A stretch of DNA of 32,294 bases from Prevotella sp. S7-1-8 (GTDB lineage: Bacteria; Bacteroidota; Bacteroidia; Bacteroidales; Bacteroidaceae): assembly GCF_000758925.1 (NCBI RefSeq), contig NZ_JRNC01000061.1, forward strand, positions 1 through 32,294, written 5' to 3'. Under the pieces are notes generated by a model. The model was not told the DNA's origin and did no database searches. It saw only the letters and a list, made by a program, of their open reading frames with translations. This document shows, piece by piece, positions 16,785 through 25,817 of the stretch. Made by a program: the position numbers and the translations under genes. Each line of letters starts with the position of its first letter. Positions within the stretch are counted from its first letter, which is position 1.

Positions 16785-17723
16785 TCAATGGATAATTCCA
16801 AACTTAGATAAACTGTTTCTTATCCACATATTATCAAACCCTAATGCATCTGTCACTATAACCCCCTTGTACATGTTGAAGGTATGAATTCCTACATTCA
16901 ATTTAGGATGATTAGAAAACATTCTTCTCACTTCCTTAAACTCCAACGTTCCACAGTCTAATTCCTGCATATCCAAAACAGACTTCCCCCCACATGTTAC
17001 TTTCTGCAAAGAAACAGCATGGCCATATTGGATGTTACATTCCTGAGCCGGTCTGTACAAGGACCCTTCATATTCAAAAAAGTTTCCCGCCATACGCGCA
17101 ATATTTTCTTGAAAATTCTTTGAACCCAATGGTATGAATTTTTCTTCTTGACAGTTCCATTGATATACATAAAGCGTATTCCCATTTACATTTGGTTTCC
17201 TTGTACAGAATAAATATACTTTGTTACCCACTCGAAGAGGAGTTGCATCTGCAACGGATTCATCTAAAACATTTTGAACTTTTTCTATGATGTTCTCTTG
17301 AACCCAATACCGATAGATGGTTAATTTACCAGAAGCACCGTTTTCCGGCATTAAGTAAACAAAGTCCCTGGTAGACCCGTTAGAAGTTTCAAACCATGGC
17401 TGCCTAATAATCACAGGGAAACTCATGTGAGTAGGAAGCTCTTTGACAACGTCTAGTTTCTTTAGCTGATAACTGCGTCTATCTATCGTTAATTTAGAAA
17501 TTCTCCCACGATAAATGTTTTTTGGAAATTCTTCAACCAAAACAATAATATCCGTATCTGTAACATCTAAAATAAAGGGATCTGCAAACCATGAATTTTT
17601 ATAATCATGTTCTACCCACTGAACTCGGATATCCTCCCCCTGAAGAATGTTATCAAGAGAATTTTGGATGAAACCAATGTTCCAGCGCTCGTCACAATAT
17701 CTTTTAATATACTCTTTTATCAT
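16785..17723 (-). CDS. GINT1-like beta-propeller protein, probable glycan-modifying enzyme
   Basis: This 312-residue protein resembles the N-terminal domain of plant glucosamine inositolphosphorylceramide transferase 1 and its bacterial relatives, a GH43/GH68-like five-bladed beta-propeller. Visible marks are WNIGF near the start, WFADPFIL (45-52), where the Asp matches the conserved Asp of such propellers, VEEF (63-66), GRISKLTI, then a blade repeat style with DATPLRVGNKVYLFCT and a late IHTFN. No signal peptide or membrane segment is seen, so it acts in the cytoplasm. The family is often found in bacterial polysaccharide loci beside formyl- or glycosyltransferase-like genes, but its reaction is not established. 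Its start overlaps the stop of the ATP-grasp gene by 4 bases (ATGA), which suggests the two proteins work together. Confidence 0.65.
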   Translation of the reverse strand: MIKEYIKRYCDERWNIGFIQNSLDNILQGEDIRVQWVEHDYKNSWFADPFILDVTDTDIIVLVEEFPKNIYRGRISKLTIDRRSYQLKKLDVVKELPTHMSFPVIIRQPWFETSNGSTRDFVYLMPENGASGKLTIYRYWVQENIIEKVQNVLDESVADATPLRVGNKVYLFCTRKPNVNGNTLYVYQWNCQEEKFIPLGSKNFQENIARMAGNFFEYEGSLYRPAQECNIQYGHAVSLQKVTCGGKSVLDMQELDCGTLEFKEVRRMFSNHPKLNVGIHTFNMYKGVIVTDALGFDNMWIRNSLSKFGIIH

Positions 17724-18847
17724 TTCAGTAATCCCCCAAACCTATTCCATAAATACATATAAAAGGGCCGAGAGTCTTGTTTGTTATAATAAAAATGACA
17801 GTCCGCTCCAAGACACTCTTTAAGCCAAGTAAAAGGAGAAACTATACCCGACATAACGCTCCATTTGAAATCAGTTATTTCATCCATCAAATTAAATGGA
17901 AGTTTTCTGATGTTTTCATCCTCCGTAATTATTTTATTGCACAATACTGATTTAGCCCACATCATCAAAAGCGGTTGACCACATTTTGAATATGCGTATA
18001 ACCAAGCACTATTTCGAAAATTTATTTCTAAGAAATAACATTTTCCGTCTTTTCCTATCATAAATTCCAACTCAAACACCCCACTATAATGAGTTTCCCT
18101 AAACAATCGTCTGATGGCCTGTTCTAATTCCGGATAAGAGTATTTCTCTATATATGCATAGTTACCATAACTCTTATTTGTTATTCTATGGTAACGGTTT
18201 TGCAAAGTAAAATACGCATTTCCACCATCAATGCAGAAACCTTCAACATTAAGTTCATCCTGTTTTTCAATATATTCCTGCAACAGTACCTTTTCACATT
18301 TAATATGCTTATATGCTTCTTGAAGTTCGTCTTCGTTATGGCATATGAAAACATTATTTTTCCAATTATGTATGGTCGATGTTGGCGCCTTTGTTAAAAT
18401 TGGAAATTTCAACATCTTTGAAGACTCACCGCGGCTAACTATTTCTGTTTTGGGAATGCGCAGTCCACATCTTTTCGCCATTTCTACAATGACATGCTTT
18501 TGCATCATTTTTGTAACTCGTCCCTGTTCCTGCGCATGATAAAAATAAAACTTGTCTTTCAATTCATCATAATGTAAATCGAGACAAGATTCCACTTCAT
18601 CACTTGTAGCCAAAACAAAGGGCTTTGTGCTCTCATTCACATATTCGTCTACCAAACACTTGTAGCCTTCCTCTAAACTACAAACATTATGCAATACAGC
18701 TATATACTTAGAATATTGAACCAGCTTAGGCTTTTGAACAGAAAATAAGATAACGTCAGGCCTTATTCCCGCTTCACCCAAGCATCTAATCACTCCTAAA
18801 GAACTAAAGTGATCTACTGCAAAAACAACAAACTTGTTTTCAATCAT
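17720..18847 (-). CDS. ATP-grasp ligase, second copy type
   Basis: A 375-residue ATP-grasp protein only distantly like the one at 10258. The N-terminal region (FVVFAVDHFSSLGVIRCLGEAGI) is the preATP-grasp domain found in carboxylate-amine ligases of surface glycan loci. ATP binding is shown by Lys153 in FPILTKAPTS, the hinge QEYIE (190-194), and the metal ligands Glu261 (FELEFM), Glu274 and Asn276 in FLEINFRNSAW. I infer that it ligates an amino acid or similar acid to a sugar of the repeat unit. Its start overlaps the out-of-frame tail of the GT2 gene (ATGA), and its stop overlaps the GINT1-like gene, so it sits in a tightly coupled series. The substrate is unknown. Confidence 0.8.
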   Translation of the reverse strand: MIENKFVVFAVDHFSSLGVIRCLGEAGIRPDVILFSVQKPKLVQYSKYIAVLHNVCSLEEGYKCLVDEYVNESTKPFVLATSDEVESCLDLHYDELKDKFYFYHAQEQGRVTKMMQKHVIVEMAKRCGLRIPKTEIVSRGESSKMLKFPILTKAPTSTIHNWKNNVFICHNEDELQEAYKHIKCEKVLLQEYIEKQDELNVEGFCIDGGNAYFTLQNRYHRITNKSYGNYAYIEKYSYPELEQAIRRLFRETHYSGVFELEFMIGKDGKCYFLEINFRNSAWLYAYSKCGQPLLMMWAKSVLCNKIITEDENIRKLPFNLMDEITDFKWSVMSGIVSPFTWLKECLGADCHFYYNKQDSRPFYMYLWNRFGGLLK

Positions 18848-18975
18848 TTTTTTACTAAATAAGTTTTCATAACTTCTTTGTCACATTTTTCTCCTTTATT
18901 CATATCAATATAATTGACTAAAAGATGTGCGACAGCATACACATGATTAATAAAATAGCTTATACCCTTATTTTT
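18844..18975 (-). pseudogene. Out-of-frame C-terminal tail of the GT2 gene
   Basis: Behind the GT2 stop (18968) a second frame stays open for 43 codons and ends in a TGA that overlaps the ATP-grasp start as ATGA. It encodes a protein-like tail (ISYFINHVYAVAHLLVNYID, then MNKGEKCDKEVMKTYLVKK). Removing one A from the A6 run (T6 at 18971-18976 on the plus strand) joins it to the GT2 protein through ATG AAA AAT AAG. The neat ATGA junction argues that this is the original end of that gene. Confidence 0.65.
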
Positions 18976-19876
18976 TCATGTAGCTATCTCTTACATGTAA
19001 TACAAATCCTAATGGTGCAGTCCACACCCAATACCATCTTAACACAGGAAGTTTGATCAAAGCATTTAACGATGATCCATGAAAACATGCACGGAATCTC
19101 CAATAATTTATCGCATATCTTACCTTACGTGAGAATGGTAAAATATCATAAGAGACATTTTCTACATACATCATCATGGACAAAAGTGGACTTTGCATCC
19201 TCATTCGTGTCATATTTGCAGAAATACCGTGTTCTTGATAATCTGCAATATAAATTACTTCACTGAAATATCTCAGTTTGTATTTTTGAGCTATCCGAGC
19301 CCACACCAATTCTTCCGGACAAAATTTTTCACCTGGTATTTCCGGGAAAGGAAACTCACGAAGTACAGAAGTTCGATATACCTCTTTCATATCCCCACTC
19401 TTCATTTTGAACTTCCACCAATATTCTAAGAAGGTGCAATCAAGAATGTCATAAGGAGGTATACCACCAACAATCTCTTTTTTACCTTTTAACAAATCTA
19501 ATCCACATACACCACCAAAAGAATCATCATTCTTCACTTCATTCCATTGTTCTATTACAAGTTCAAGAGCGTTTGATGGTAAATAATCATCGCTGTCTGC
19601 GATGAAAAATAAATCACCGCACGCTTTGTTTACTCCCAGATTTATTGCAGTATGTTTACCTCCATTAGCCTTATAATAATATCGTATTGGGAAATTAGGA
19701 TTAAACTTCTTATGATTTGAAATTATTTTATTAACAAGTTCCTGTGTGTTATCTGTTGATCCATCATCCACAATCACCCATTCGAAATCAGAAAAAGTCT
19801 GCACACACAAACTGTCATAAAGTCGTGGCAGCAAGTCTTCTCTGTTATATGAAGGAGTAAATACAGTAATCATCAT
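18968..19876 (-). CDS. GT2 family glycosyltransferase, probably shortened at its C-terminus
   Basis: This inverting GT-A enzyme of 302 residues starts ITVFTPSYNREDLLPRLYDS. It has VDDGS (37-41) for the nucleotide, NGGKHTAINLGV, and a DSDDYL metal motif near 94-99. EELVWARIAQ near 195 is in the place of the catalytic base region of this family. It should add one sugar to the lipid-linked repeat at the inner face of the membrane. The open frame ends MKK at an A6 run; a one-base deletion there would add about 41 residues and reach the next gene's start, giving about 343 residues. The catalytic domain is whole, so activity may survive. It starts 9 bases after the upstream GT-B gene. Confidence 0.87.
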   Translation of the reverse strand: MMITVFTPSYNREDLLPRLYDSLCVQTFSDFEWVIVDDGSTDNTQELVNKIISNHKKFNPNFPIRYYYKANGGKHTAINLGVNKACGDLFFIADSDDYLPSNALELVIEQWNEVKNDDSFGGVCGLDLLKGKKEIVGGIPPYDILDCTFLEYWWKFKMKSGDMKEVYRTSVLREFPFPEIPGEKFCPEELVWARIAQKYKLRYFSEVIYIADYQEHGISANMTRMRMQSPLLSMMMYVENVSYDILPFSRKVRYAINYWRFRACFHGSSLNALIKLPVLRWYWVWTAPLGFVLHVRDSYMKK

Positions 19877-19885
19877 GAAATAAAT

Positions 19886-20944
19886 CTATTTGTGTATGTA
19901 AAGCGCATGTTTCAATAGTCTGTCTATAACTACATCTGGCTTGAGCCATTGTTCATAGTATCTTCTTGCACCTTTTTCTAAATGTCTGCGGTATTCTTCG
20001 TTACTATTTATCAACATAATAGCTTCGAGTAATTCTTTTTTCGTGTGCACAAAATGAATATTTTCACCATGCACCATAGGCTCAGGCATCTCTCGAGAAA
20101 GTTTAGTAGATATAATCGCCTTTCCCATACAGAGATACTCAGCCAATTTCCATCCATGACATCCACATACAGATGGTGTATTAAAAACAAGAACACTTTC
20201 CTTGGTTTTCTTAATATACTCATCCATTGAAAGTCGCTTATCATAAATAAAATCCTTATATATCTCCTTATATTTAGGATAATCAGGCATTTCTGCTAAT
20301 ACACCTTTCCCATTTATATAAAATAGACCTCCTTCTATTCTTATTTGTAATTGTTGGCATGCGCGTAAAAACTCACCACGCCAATAATTTGTATCTGTCT
20401 CCGCAAATTTGTTGTACCATAGTGTTGAGGAATGAAAAATATAGTTGGGGCGCACCTTCACTGTTTTCTCATATACATTTATAGGTCGTCTACGAATGTT
20501 GGAATACAAATAATCTCGCAAATAATTTTTAAAAGGAACATTCGTATAGCCTAAACTCTGGAATTTGTGTTTAAGACATTTGATTATAGTAGTTGGAATA
20601 GTATGAAGTGTTATTCCAAACGAAGGGCCTATTGCTAATAATTTTATATACTTTTGAGTATGTTCAAATGTGGGATTTACCTTTCCATAGATATCACACC
20701 ATTCATATCCTTCGTTAAATATACTTGCAACATCCTCACTATCTATAAAGATCTTATAGTTATTTCCCCCGTTTTTTATAACAAAAGCAAAACCATATCT
20801 ATAAGCATTGATATATTTATTATCCAAATCTTCGAAAGGCTTAGCACTATACCGTATACTGTTTTTTCCAAAAACCGTTTCTATTCCAAGTAGATAATAA
20901 GAGGCATAGGCGTACTGTAACCTTGGATCTATGATAATTTTCAT
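19886..20944 (-). CDS. GT-B glycosyltransferase, GT1/GT4-like
   Basis: A 352-residue protein with a divergent N-terminal half (KIIIDPRLQYAYASYYLLGI) and a recognisable donor-binding half. The latter shows VFNTPSVCGCHGWKLAEYLCMGKAIISTKL, where Glu of KLAEYLCMGK takes the place of the second Glu of the GT4 signature, followed by HGENIHFVHTKKELLEAI and RRYYEQWLKPD at the end, the usual C-terminal helix. I cannot name the sugar. It lies 18 bases after the polymerase gene and 9 bases before the GT2 gene. The strongly AT-rich codon use (many AAA, ATA and TAT codons) fits the imported core of the locus. Confidence 0.78.
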   Translation of the reverse strand: MKIIIDPRLQYAYASYYLLGIETVFGKNSIRYSAKPFEDLDNKYINAYRYGFAFVIKNGGNNYKIFIDSEDVASIFNEGYEWCDIYGKVNPTFEHTQKYIKLLAIGPSFGITLHTIPTTIIKCLKHKFQSLGYTNVPFKNYLRDYLYSNIRRRPINVYEKTVKVRPNYIFHSSTLWYNKFAETDTNYWRGEFLRACQQLQIRIEGGLFYINGKGVLAEMPDYPKYKEIYKDFIYDKRLSMDEYIKKTKESVLVFNTPSVCGCHGWKLAEYLCMGKAIISTKLSREMPEPMVHGENIHFVHTKKELLEAIMLINSNEEYRRHLEKGARRYYEQWLKPDVVIDRLLKHALYIHK

Positions 20945-20962
20945 GGATTGTGATGCTTTATA

Positions 20963-22102
20963 TTATTTGTACAACTTATCAACGGTATAATTATAATCAT
21001 ACTCATATCGTTCATAAATAGAGCCACTGCCCGAAGGTTCTCCATTTGTGAAGAATGTTTTATAAGGCACATTGAGCGACTGCCAAGCAATAGTGATACG
21101 CAAAAATAGCAAGAAACACACCGTGACAACAAGCGGTTTGAGCCATGGCTTCGGATGAGGGAGATGACAAATGTGTGTGAGCATATAGATAATACCCAAG
21201 AAGAAATACCATCCAAACCTGCCACCTTGTCCAAAACGCATAAAGAGAAGAAGTATGCCACAGAACACAACTGTCATATTAAGAAACACAAGCGTTTGCT
21301 TGGTAGGTACAATTTTCCTGTAGTTAGTAAAAAGAAGCCACAACAAGAACATGCACTCCAAAACATACTCTACACGAAAGCCTTGATCTTCTGTGGTATA
21401 GGAAGCCGTTCGCTCTGCCATTCCTGTAGCCTCTCCTGATGACGCCAGTAGCATATTGGGTAAAGGAGACAAACTTACAAGTAAACAGGCTGCAACAAAA
21501 GCAATAATGGCCGTTGGACTGTATTTCCGTATTGGCAAAAAATACATGGGCGCAAAAATTAGAGCGGAACCATGAAATGTGTAAGCCAAGAGCACAAGGG
21601 CAAAAAACTTGATTGGCTTTTGCTCCCAAATGTATCGCACGGCCAACCACACAATGCCAACCGCAAAAACTTGACGAAGATAGGTCATCGTAAAATAATA
21701 AAAGAAACCGAGAAACACTATCGTTGCCAAAGGGTAGTCTTGTATATATTGCTTGAAAGAGAAGAAATAGAGCGTATAAAGAGCCAATGTGGTGATGAGT
21801 ATAAAAATATACCTATTCTGCGTGACAAATGATACTAACACTTGCCAAAAGAAGTAGCCATACTCTTTGCCATTGATCAAATAATACAATCGTGCTAAAT
21901 TGCGATCACCTCGCATTTCTTCAGCTATGGTGTCAAACACTTCTCCATATATATAGCGGTCGTAACCGCCAATCATATCTCCAAAACCCACAAACAAAGA
22001 AACATAGAGAAAGTAGGCTATAAGATATTTATCTGACCGTTTGTCTTTTAAAACAAAAAACAGAATAAAAGCAACAATGAAAACTAAAAGATAGGGAAAC
22101 AT
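20963..22102 (-). CDS. EpsG family protein, probable repeat-unit polymerase (Wzy role)
   Basis: A 379-residue integral membrane protein with about ten transmembrane segments (starting PYLLVFIVAFILFFVL). It has the EpsG family marks: GGYDRYIYGEVF near 45-56 in a periplasmic loop, YGYFFWQVLV, TMTYLRQVFAVGI near 140 and YTFHGSALIF near 170. EpsG proteins take the place of Wzy in many capsule and exopolysaccharide loci and are thought to join lipid-linked repeat units in the periplasm. It is the only polymerase-like gene in the window, which supports the Wzx/Wzy model. Neighbouring genes are 12 and 18 bases away. Polymerase function is inferred from family and context. Confidence 0.82.
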   Translation of the reverse strand: MFPYLLVFIVAFILFFVLKDKRSDKYLIAYFLYVSLFVGFGDMIGGYDRYIYGEVFDTIAEEMRGDRNLARLYYLINGKEYGYFFWQVLVSFVTQNRYIFILITTLALYTLYFFSFKQYIQDYPLATIVFLGFFYYFTMTYLRQVFAVGIVWLAVRYIWEQKPIKFFALVLLAYTFHGSALIFAPMYFLPIRKYSPTAIIAFVAACLLVSLSPLPNMLLASSGEATGMAERTASYTTEDQGFRVEYVLECMFLLWLLFTNYRKIVPTKQTLVFLNMTVVFCGILLLFMRFGQGGRFGWYFFLGIIYMLTHICHLPHPKPWLKPLVVTVCFLLFLRITIAWQSLNVPYKTFFTNGEPSGSGSIYERYEYDYNYTVDKLYK

Positions 22103-22114
22103 AGCCTTAAAATG

Positions 22115-23275
22115 TTATAGGAACATATATAATTTCTGCACCTCACTCGAATTATCATGTATATGTGTTTTAAGATAATCTACATATTTTTGCCGTAACT
22201 GCCCATCTTCATAAAGATTAAGAATAGCACGCGCTAAGGATTTGCCATCCATTGCACAGATAGTGGCATTGACACCATCTTCAAATTGGTCTCTTACGGT
22301 AGAAAAATTCGTTACGATAATAGGCTTGCACAGTATTTTCGCCTCATCAAGCGCAATAGATTTACCCTCGAAACGCGATGGATGCACATATATATCAGCT
22401 TGACGTATGTATGGGTAGGGATTTGATTGAACGCCAACAAATTTGAAATACCTTTGCAGACCTTTACGTTTTATCTCTTCAATCCATTTAGGTTCTATTA
22501 TAGCACCTACAAATAGCCATACAACATCTATCTCATTTTTTTTAAGTATATCTACAGCCTCGATTGCAAAGTCTATTCCCTTGTTGTAACACACGTGTCC
22601 TACAGTAACTAATGTTAAGTTGTGTGGAACAAAATTATCAATGTCTTCTTCAGACAATCTCTCTATAAGCTCAGGTGAAGATATATTCTCCATCTTAGAT
22701 ATTTGATTATGACAGTGCGGGAAATAACGTCTCAGGGCTGCGACACAGGTGTCTGAAATCGTAAAAATGCGATCTGTTAATGGATAATATTTTTTGTCGG
22801 CCTTATAATAGTAAGGCCATCTGCTATAGTCGCTATGAAAGAAACTCACTTTTTTTCCCCCACGCAACTTATCCACCATATAATATAATATTTGCTGTCC
22901 ACCATAATCAACGATTAAATCATATTCCTCATTATCGATTGCCGGCATCATCTTTGCGATCAAGCGTCCTGCCATAGGCTTTGACAGTTGGGACAGTATA
23001 AGCCTACACAAGACACCCAACGACAAAACGATCTTTCCATGTTGCAGAAGCCACCATGCCGAAGATACACCACCCATCACATGCTCTATAACAGGGTTGT
23101 ATATCAGATGAACATCTTTTGGCAACCTGTCTGAATATATGTCACCCTCTTTACAGCAAAGCAATAAAGAGGTATCGTATCTTTGCCTATCCCAAGCCGT
23201 CAGTAATGACACCATGGATTTAGAAACCCCACCAGATTGTAATGTACCTATTATAAATAAGACCTTCTTTCTCAT
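22115..23275 (-). CDS. GT4 family glycosyltransferase
   Basis: A complete 386-residue GT-B retaining glycosyltransferase. It starts VLFIIGTLQSGGVSKSMVSL (5-24) with the glycine loop, has a hydrophobic membrane-contact stretch near 85-95, then VTVGHVCYNKGIDFAIEAV, where GHVCYNKG is the phosphate-binding loop, and the signature HPSRFEGKSIALDEAKILCKPIIVTNF with both Glu residues eight positions apart. Its place between the acyltransferase and polymerase genes indicates a role in building the repeat unit. The donor is not predictable. The gene begins 20 bases after the acyltransferase stop. Confidence 0.9.
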   Translation of the reverse strand: MRKKVLFIIGTLQSGGVSKSMVSLLTAWDRQRYDTSLLLCCKEGDIYSDRLPKDVHLIYNPVIEHVMGGVSSAWWLLQHGKIVLSLGVLCRLILSQLSKPMAGRLIAKMMPAIDNEEYDLIVDYGGQQILYYMVDKLRGGKKVSFFHSDYSRWPYYYKADKKYYPLTDRIFTISDTCVAALRRYFPHCHNQISKMENISSPELIERLSEEDIDNFVPHNLTLVTVGHVCYNKGIDFAIEAVDILKKNEIDVVWLFVGAIIEPKWIEEIKRKGLQRYFKFVGVQSNPYPYIRQADIYVHPSRFEGKSIALDEAKILCKPIIVTNFSTVRDQFEDGVNATICAMDGKSLARAILNLYEDGQLRQKYVDYLKTHIHDNSSEVQKLYMFL

Positions 23276-23295
23276 ATATTACAGGTTATTCGTTT

Positions 23296-24287
23296 TTACG
23301 CAGATTTTTTATTGAATGAAATTATTGCATTTGCAATATATCTGCCATAAATCAAGTTCTCTAAAAATTCACTTTGTCTAATCAAGTAGCCTATACCTAT
23401 ACAGCCGTATGCAATAGCAACAGAAAGAACCGCTACTATCACACATTCAAGTAGCAGGTTGTCTGTACCTATGAAATATTCATGCCATCCTGATAATCTT
23501 AACGCAAACACAAGGAAGAAATGATAAATATAAATATCTAACGAATGGCGACCTATTTTTGCCAAAGCATTGGACACGACACCACTGTTTGATTCAAATT
23601 TCTTAAAGAGGTAGACAAAGGTGGGAACGGAAAGAAAAGCTGAAAATAAGAATAATCTGGAAAAGCCCTTTGTAAAAAAATAAACAGTAACTGCATAAGC
23701 TATCATGCAGCAACTGAACACAATATTTCTTGATAAAAGAGTTTCTGTCAGTTTGTATTTCCTAAACAAAAAGCCAGCAATGAATAATGGCCACAAAGTT
23801 CTTGCCTGACAAACGCTCAGTACATCACTCCATCGTTCTGATAGAGTAATTTGAAACATGATTAGGAATGCCCAAATCGTTACAGCCCAAATAATCTCTG
23901 CCCATTTGGATTTGACAAACCGAGTAACCAAGCGGAATGACCATAAGAAAACGTAAAACAAGGACAATACGAATAGATACCAATAACCATTCTTTGCACT
24001 ACCTTCAAAGAGTCCAGCTACATCTTTATGATAAAAAATGACAAATGATAATCCCACGAATAAGAAAGGTGACAAGAAAGAAGCACATTTAATAAACACT
24101 TTCTTGATATCTGGCAGAGATGATATAACCCAACCTGATAAAAACATAAACAAAGGCATGTGAAACGTGGACACAAATTTTACCATTAGATTATTTCCAT
24201 CATCCAAAGAAAAAAATATATATGCCCAAAGATTACTGCTAACATAGCGAAACCTTTTAGGCGATCAACATATTGAATGCGTTGCAT
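23296..24287 (-). pseudogene. Acyltransferase-3 family protein, frameshifted in a T7 run
   Basis: From 24207 the open frame gives 303 residues of a multi-spanning acyltransferase (FHMPLFMFLSGWVI, later HSLDIYIYHFF), but the usual start is missing. It is found just upstream in another frame: ATG at 24287, then MQRIQYVDRLKGFAMLAVIF and GHIYFF, with the catalytic His of this family. The two frames meet at seven T (24210-24216 as A on the plus strand); one more T gives HIYFFSLDDGN and a normal protein of about 330 residues. Such enzymes move acetyl or other acyl groups to sugars across the inner membrane. The tract may vary in length in the population, switch the gene off, or be a sequencing error. 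Confidence 0.85.
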
Positions 24288-24338
24288 AAGCTATAAGCTA
24301 AATTTAATATAGTTCGACGATAAGAACCACTTTTGTTT

Positions 24339-24458
24339 TTAATAATCGTGCATTTTAAGTCTAAACATTCTTTCAACCCCAGAGAATCTCTTTTCCTGTA
24401 AAGGTGATGTAGACAAATATTGTAATCTTTCGTTATAATTATTTTCTATTAAACACAT
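24339..24458 (-). CDS. Small open frame of unknown nature
   Basis: In the 208 bases between the Stealth gene and the acyltransferase, an ATG at 24458 opens a 39-codon frame with protein-like composition (MCLIENNYNERLQYLSTSPL, then QEKRFSGVERMFRLKMHDY). I do not recognise it. It may be a relic of a lost gene, as elsewhere in this locus, or a chance frame; the rest of the gap shows nothing else. Confidence 0.25.
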   Translation of the reverse strand: MCLIENNYNERLQYLSTSPLQEKRFSGVERMFRLKMHDY

Positions 24459-24495
24459 CAACACACCTCAGCTCTTCCTTTTCATAGCAGTTGAG

Positions 24496-25509
24496 CTATA
24501 TTTCAAAACATGATTTTTGAGGGAATTTTTCATCAAACAATTTAATTAACTGTGGCTGCAATATATTAAATGAATTGTCGTCACAATCTATCGAATCATT
24601 TAAACACAAAGACTTACATCCCCCATCAAACATTTTTTGTTTTATCTTATCTATTTCATCATGTCCTATTTGTAACACATATTTTCCCTGAAATTTGGTG
24701 GGACAGAAACGGTTTGAGGCTAAATGCCAATAACGTAAGAAATAATTACTTAAACTAATGTTTTCTCGAAAACGCGTGCATGATTTCCCTAACATTACAG
24801 ATTCTTTTTCCCATGCTTCTTCACACACCGTCTTCAGGAAAGCCTTCTCATTATGAGGAGTATAAAAATGCTGAAACTCATGCCGGCCAAAAAGGGTTAT
24901 AAGCCATGCCTGAAATTGGTATTTGAACCCTAAATATCCACCAAGCCATGCTTTCCAATTTTCCCGTATAGTTATTTTCCTATCAAAATGAGCATTTAAA
25001 ACATGTGTACAACAATATTCTATGATATTAATCCCCCATTCTTCGTGCTCATCATAACATCTTCCATTAAACACATGTTCTAATGTTGCGTCACACGGTA
25101 AACCATTATGGAAATAATACTCTGGTGAAATCGGAGAGTTGATAAACATATCATCATTAAAAACAACGAAATGCTCAGATAGACCCTTTATCCGATGAAT
25201 ATTAAGTTCTATTGTATGCGAATTAAACGTTGGAAGATATTGATGGGGTATAAAATCCTTGTGATCCACGTGCGACAACTTAGGATGCGAGAAATCAAGC
25301 CAATTAGGCTTCTGATTGTCTGTGATCACATATATATGATTCACCCATGGCGAGAATTGTTCAACCGCACGAAACCAAAATTTCAAAATCCCCCAATCGC
25401 GAAATCTCACGGTATTGTTCTGAAAGGACGTTCCTCTATATTGAGCCTTCTTTTTTTGCCATTCCTCATCAGATCCATCGCACCAGTAAATAACATAATC
25501 TATCTTCAT
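24496..25509 (-). CDS. Stealth family sugar-phosphate transferase
   Basis: A 337-residue protein with the conserved Stealth regions. CR1 is IDYVIYWCDGSDEEW (3-17). CR2 begins RFRDWGILKFWFRAVEQFSP with VNHIYVITDNQKPNWL and continues to SEHFVVFNDDMFI near 112-124, where the DD pair is typical. CR3 and CR4 follow with the HEFQHFYTPHNEKAFL and SNYFLRYWHLA regions. Stealth proteins transfer hexose-1-phosphate and make phosphodiester-linked capsules such as those of Neisseria meningitidis serogroup A; homologues include GlcNAc-1-phosphotransferase. The repeat unit here may therefore hold a phosphodiester, giving it a negative charge. The protein has no membrane segment. It follows a 308-base acyltransferase relic. 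Confidence 0.9.
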   Translation of the reverse strand: MKIDYVIYWCDGSDEEWQKKKAQYRGTSFQNNTVRFRDWGILKFWFRAVEQFSPWVNHIYVITDNQKPNWLDFSHPKLSHVDHKDFIPHQYLPTFNSHTIELNIHRIKGLSEHFVVFNDDMFINSPISPEYYFHNGLPCDATLEHVFNGRCYDEHEEWGINIIEYCCTHVLNAHFDRKITIRENWKAWLGGYLGFKYQFQAWLITLFGRHEFQHFYTPHNEKAFLKTVCEEAWEKESVMLGKSCTRFRENISLSNYFLRYWHLASNRFCPTKFQGKYVLQIGHDEIDKIKQKMFDGGCKSLCLNDSIDCDDNSFNILQPQLIKLFDEKFPQKSCFEI

Positions 25510-25817
25510 ATATTAATGTTTTAATATCATTGTGATAAGCACAATCACAAAGTAATTAATATAAATTATATTGATACCCTGTAAAATTGATTATATGAAT
25601 AACACTCCGATAGTAAACAGATAAGGTAAAATTAAACTTTTAAAGTCCGCCCTAATTCACCTCATAATTACGGATTTCATGAAACAGACATCTACTTACT
25701 ATTACAAATAAAGATATGTGGAAAGAATATATGACATGATGAAAAAACGGAATGACCTATTATCACTAAAATAATAGCAATAACCTACATTATTTCTATT
25801 GCAATTTTTCTTTCCAT
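25510..25817 (-). pseudogene. Decayed acyltransferase-3 relic
   Basis: This AT-rich gap looks empty, but an ATG directly after the GT11 stop (TAAATG) opens MERKIAIEIM, a TAG, then VIAIILVIIGHSVF in the same frame, the typical N-terminus of acyltransferase-3 proteins with the His of the GHS motif. About 150 bases further, RADFKSLILPYLFTIGVLFI appears, which fits the next conserved part (basic DFK, then LILPY). Several stops and frame changes separate them, and the remaining two thirds of such a gene are gone. It was therefore an operon member that has been inactivated and partly deleted. The recognition is by eye and is moderately sure. Confidence 0.6.
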
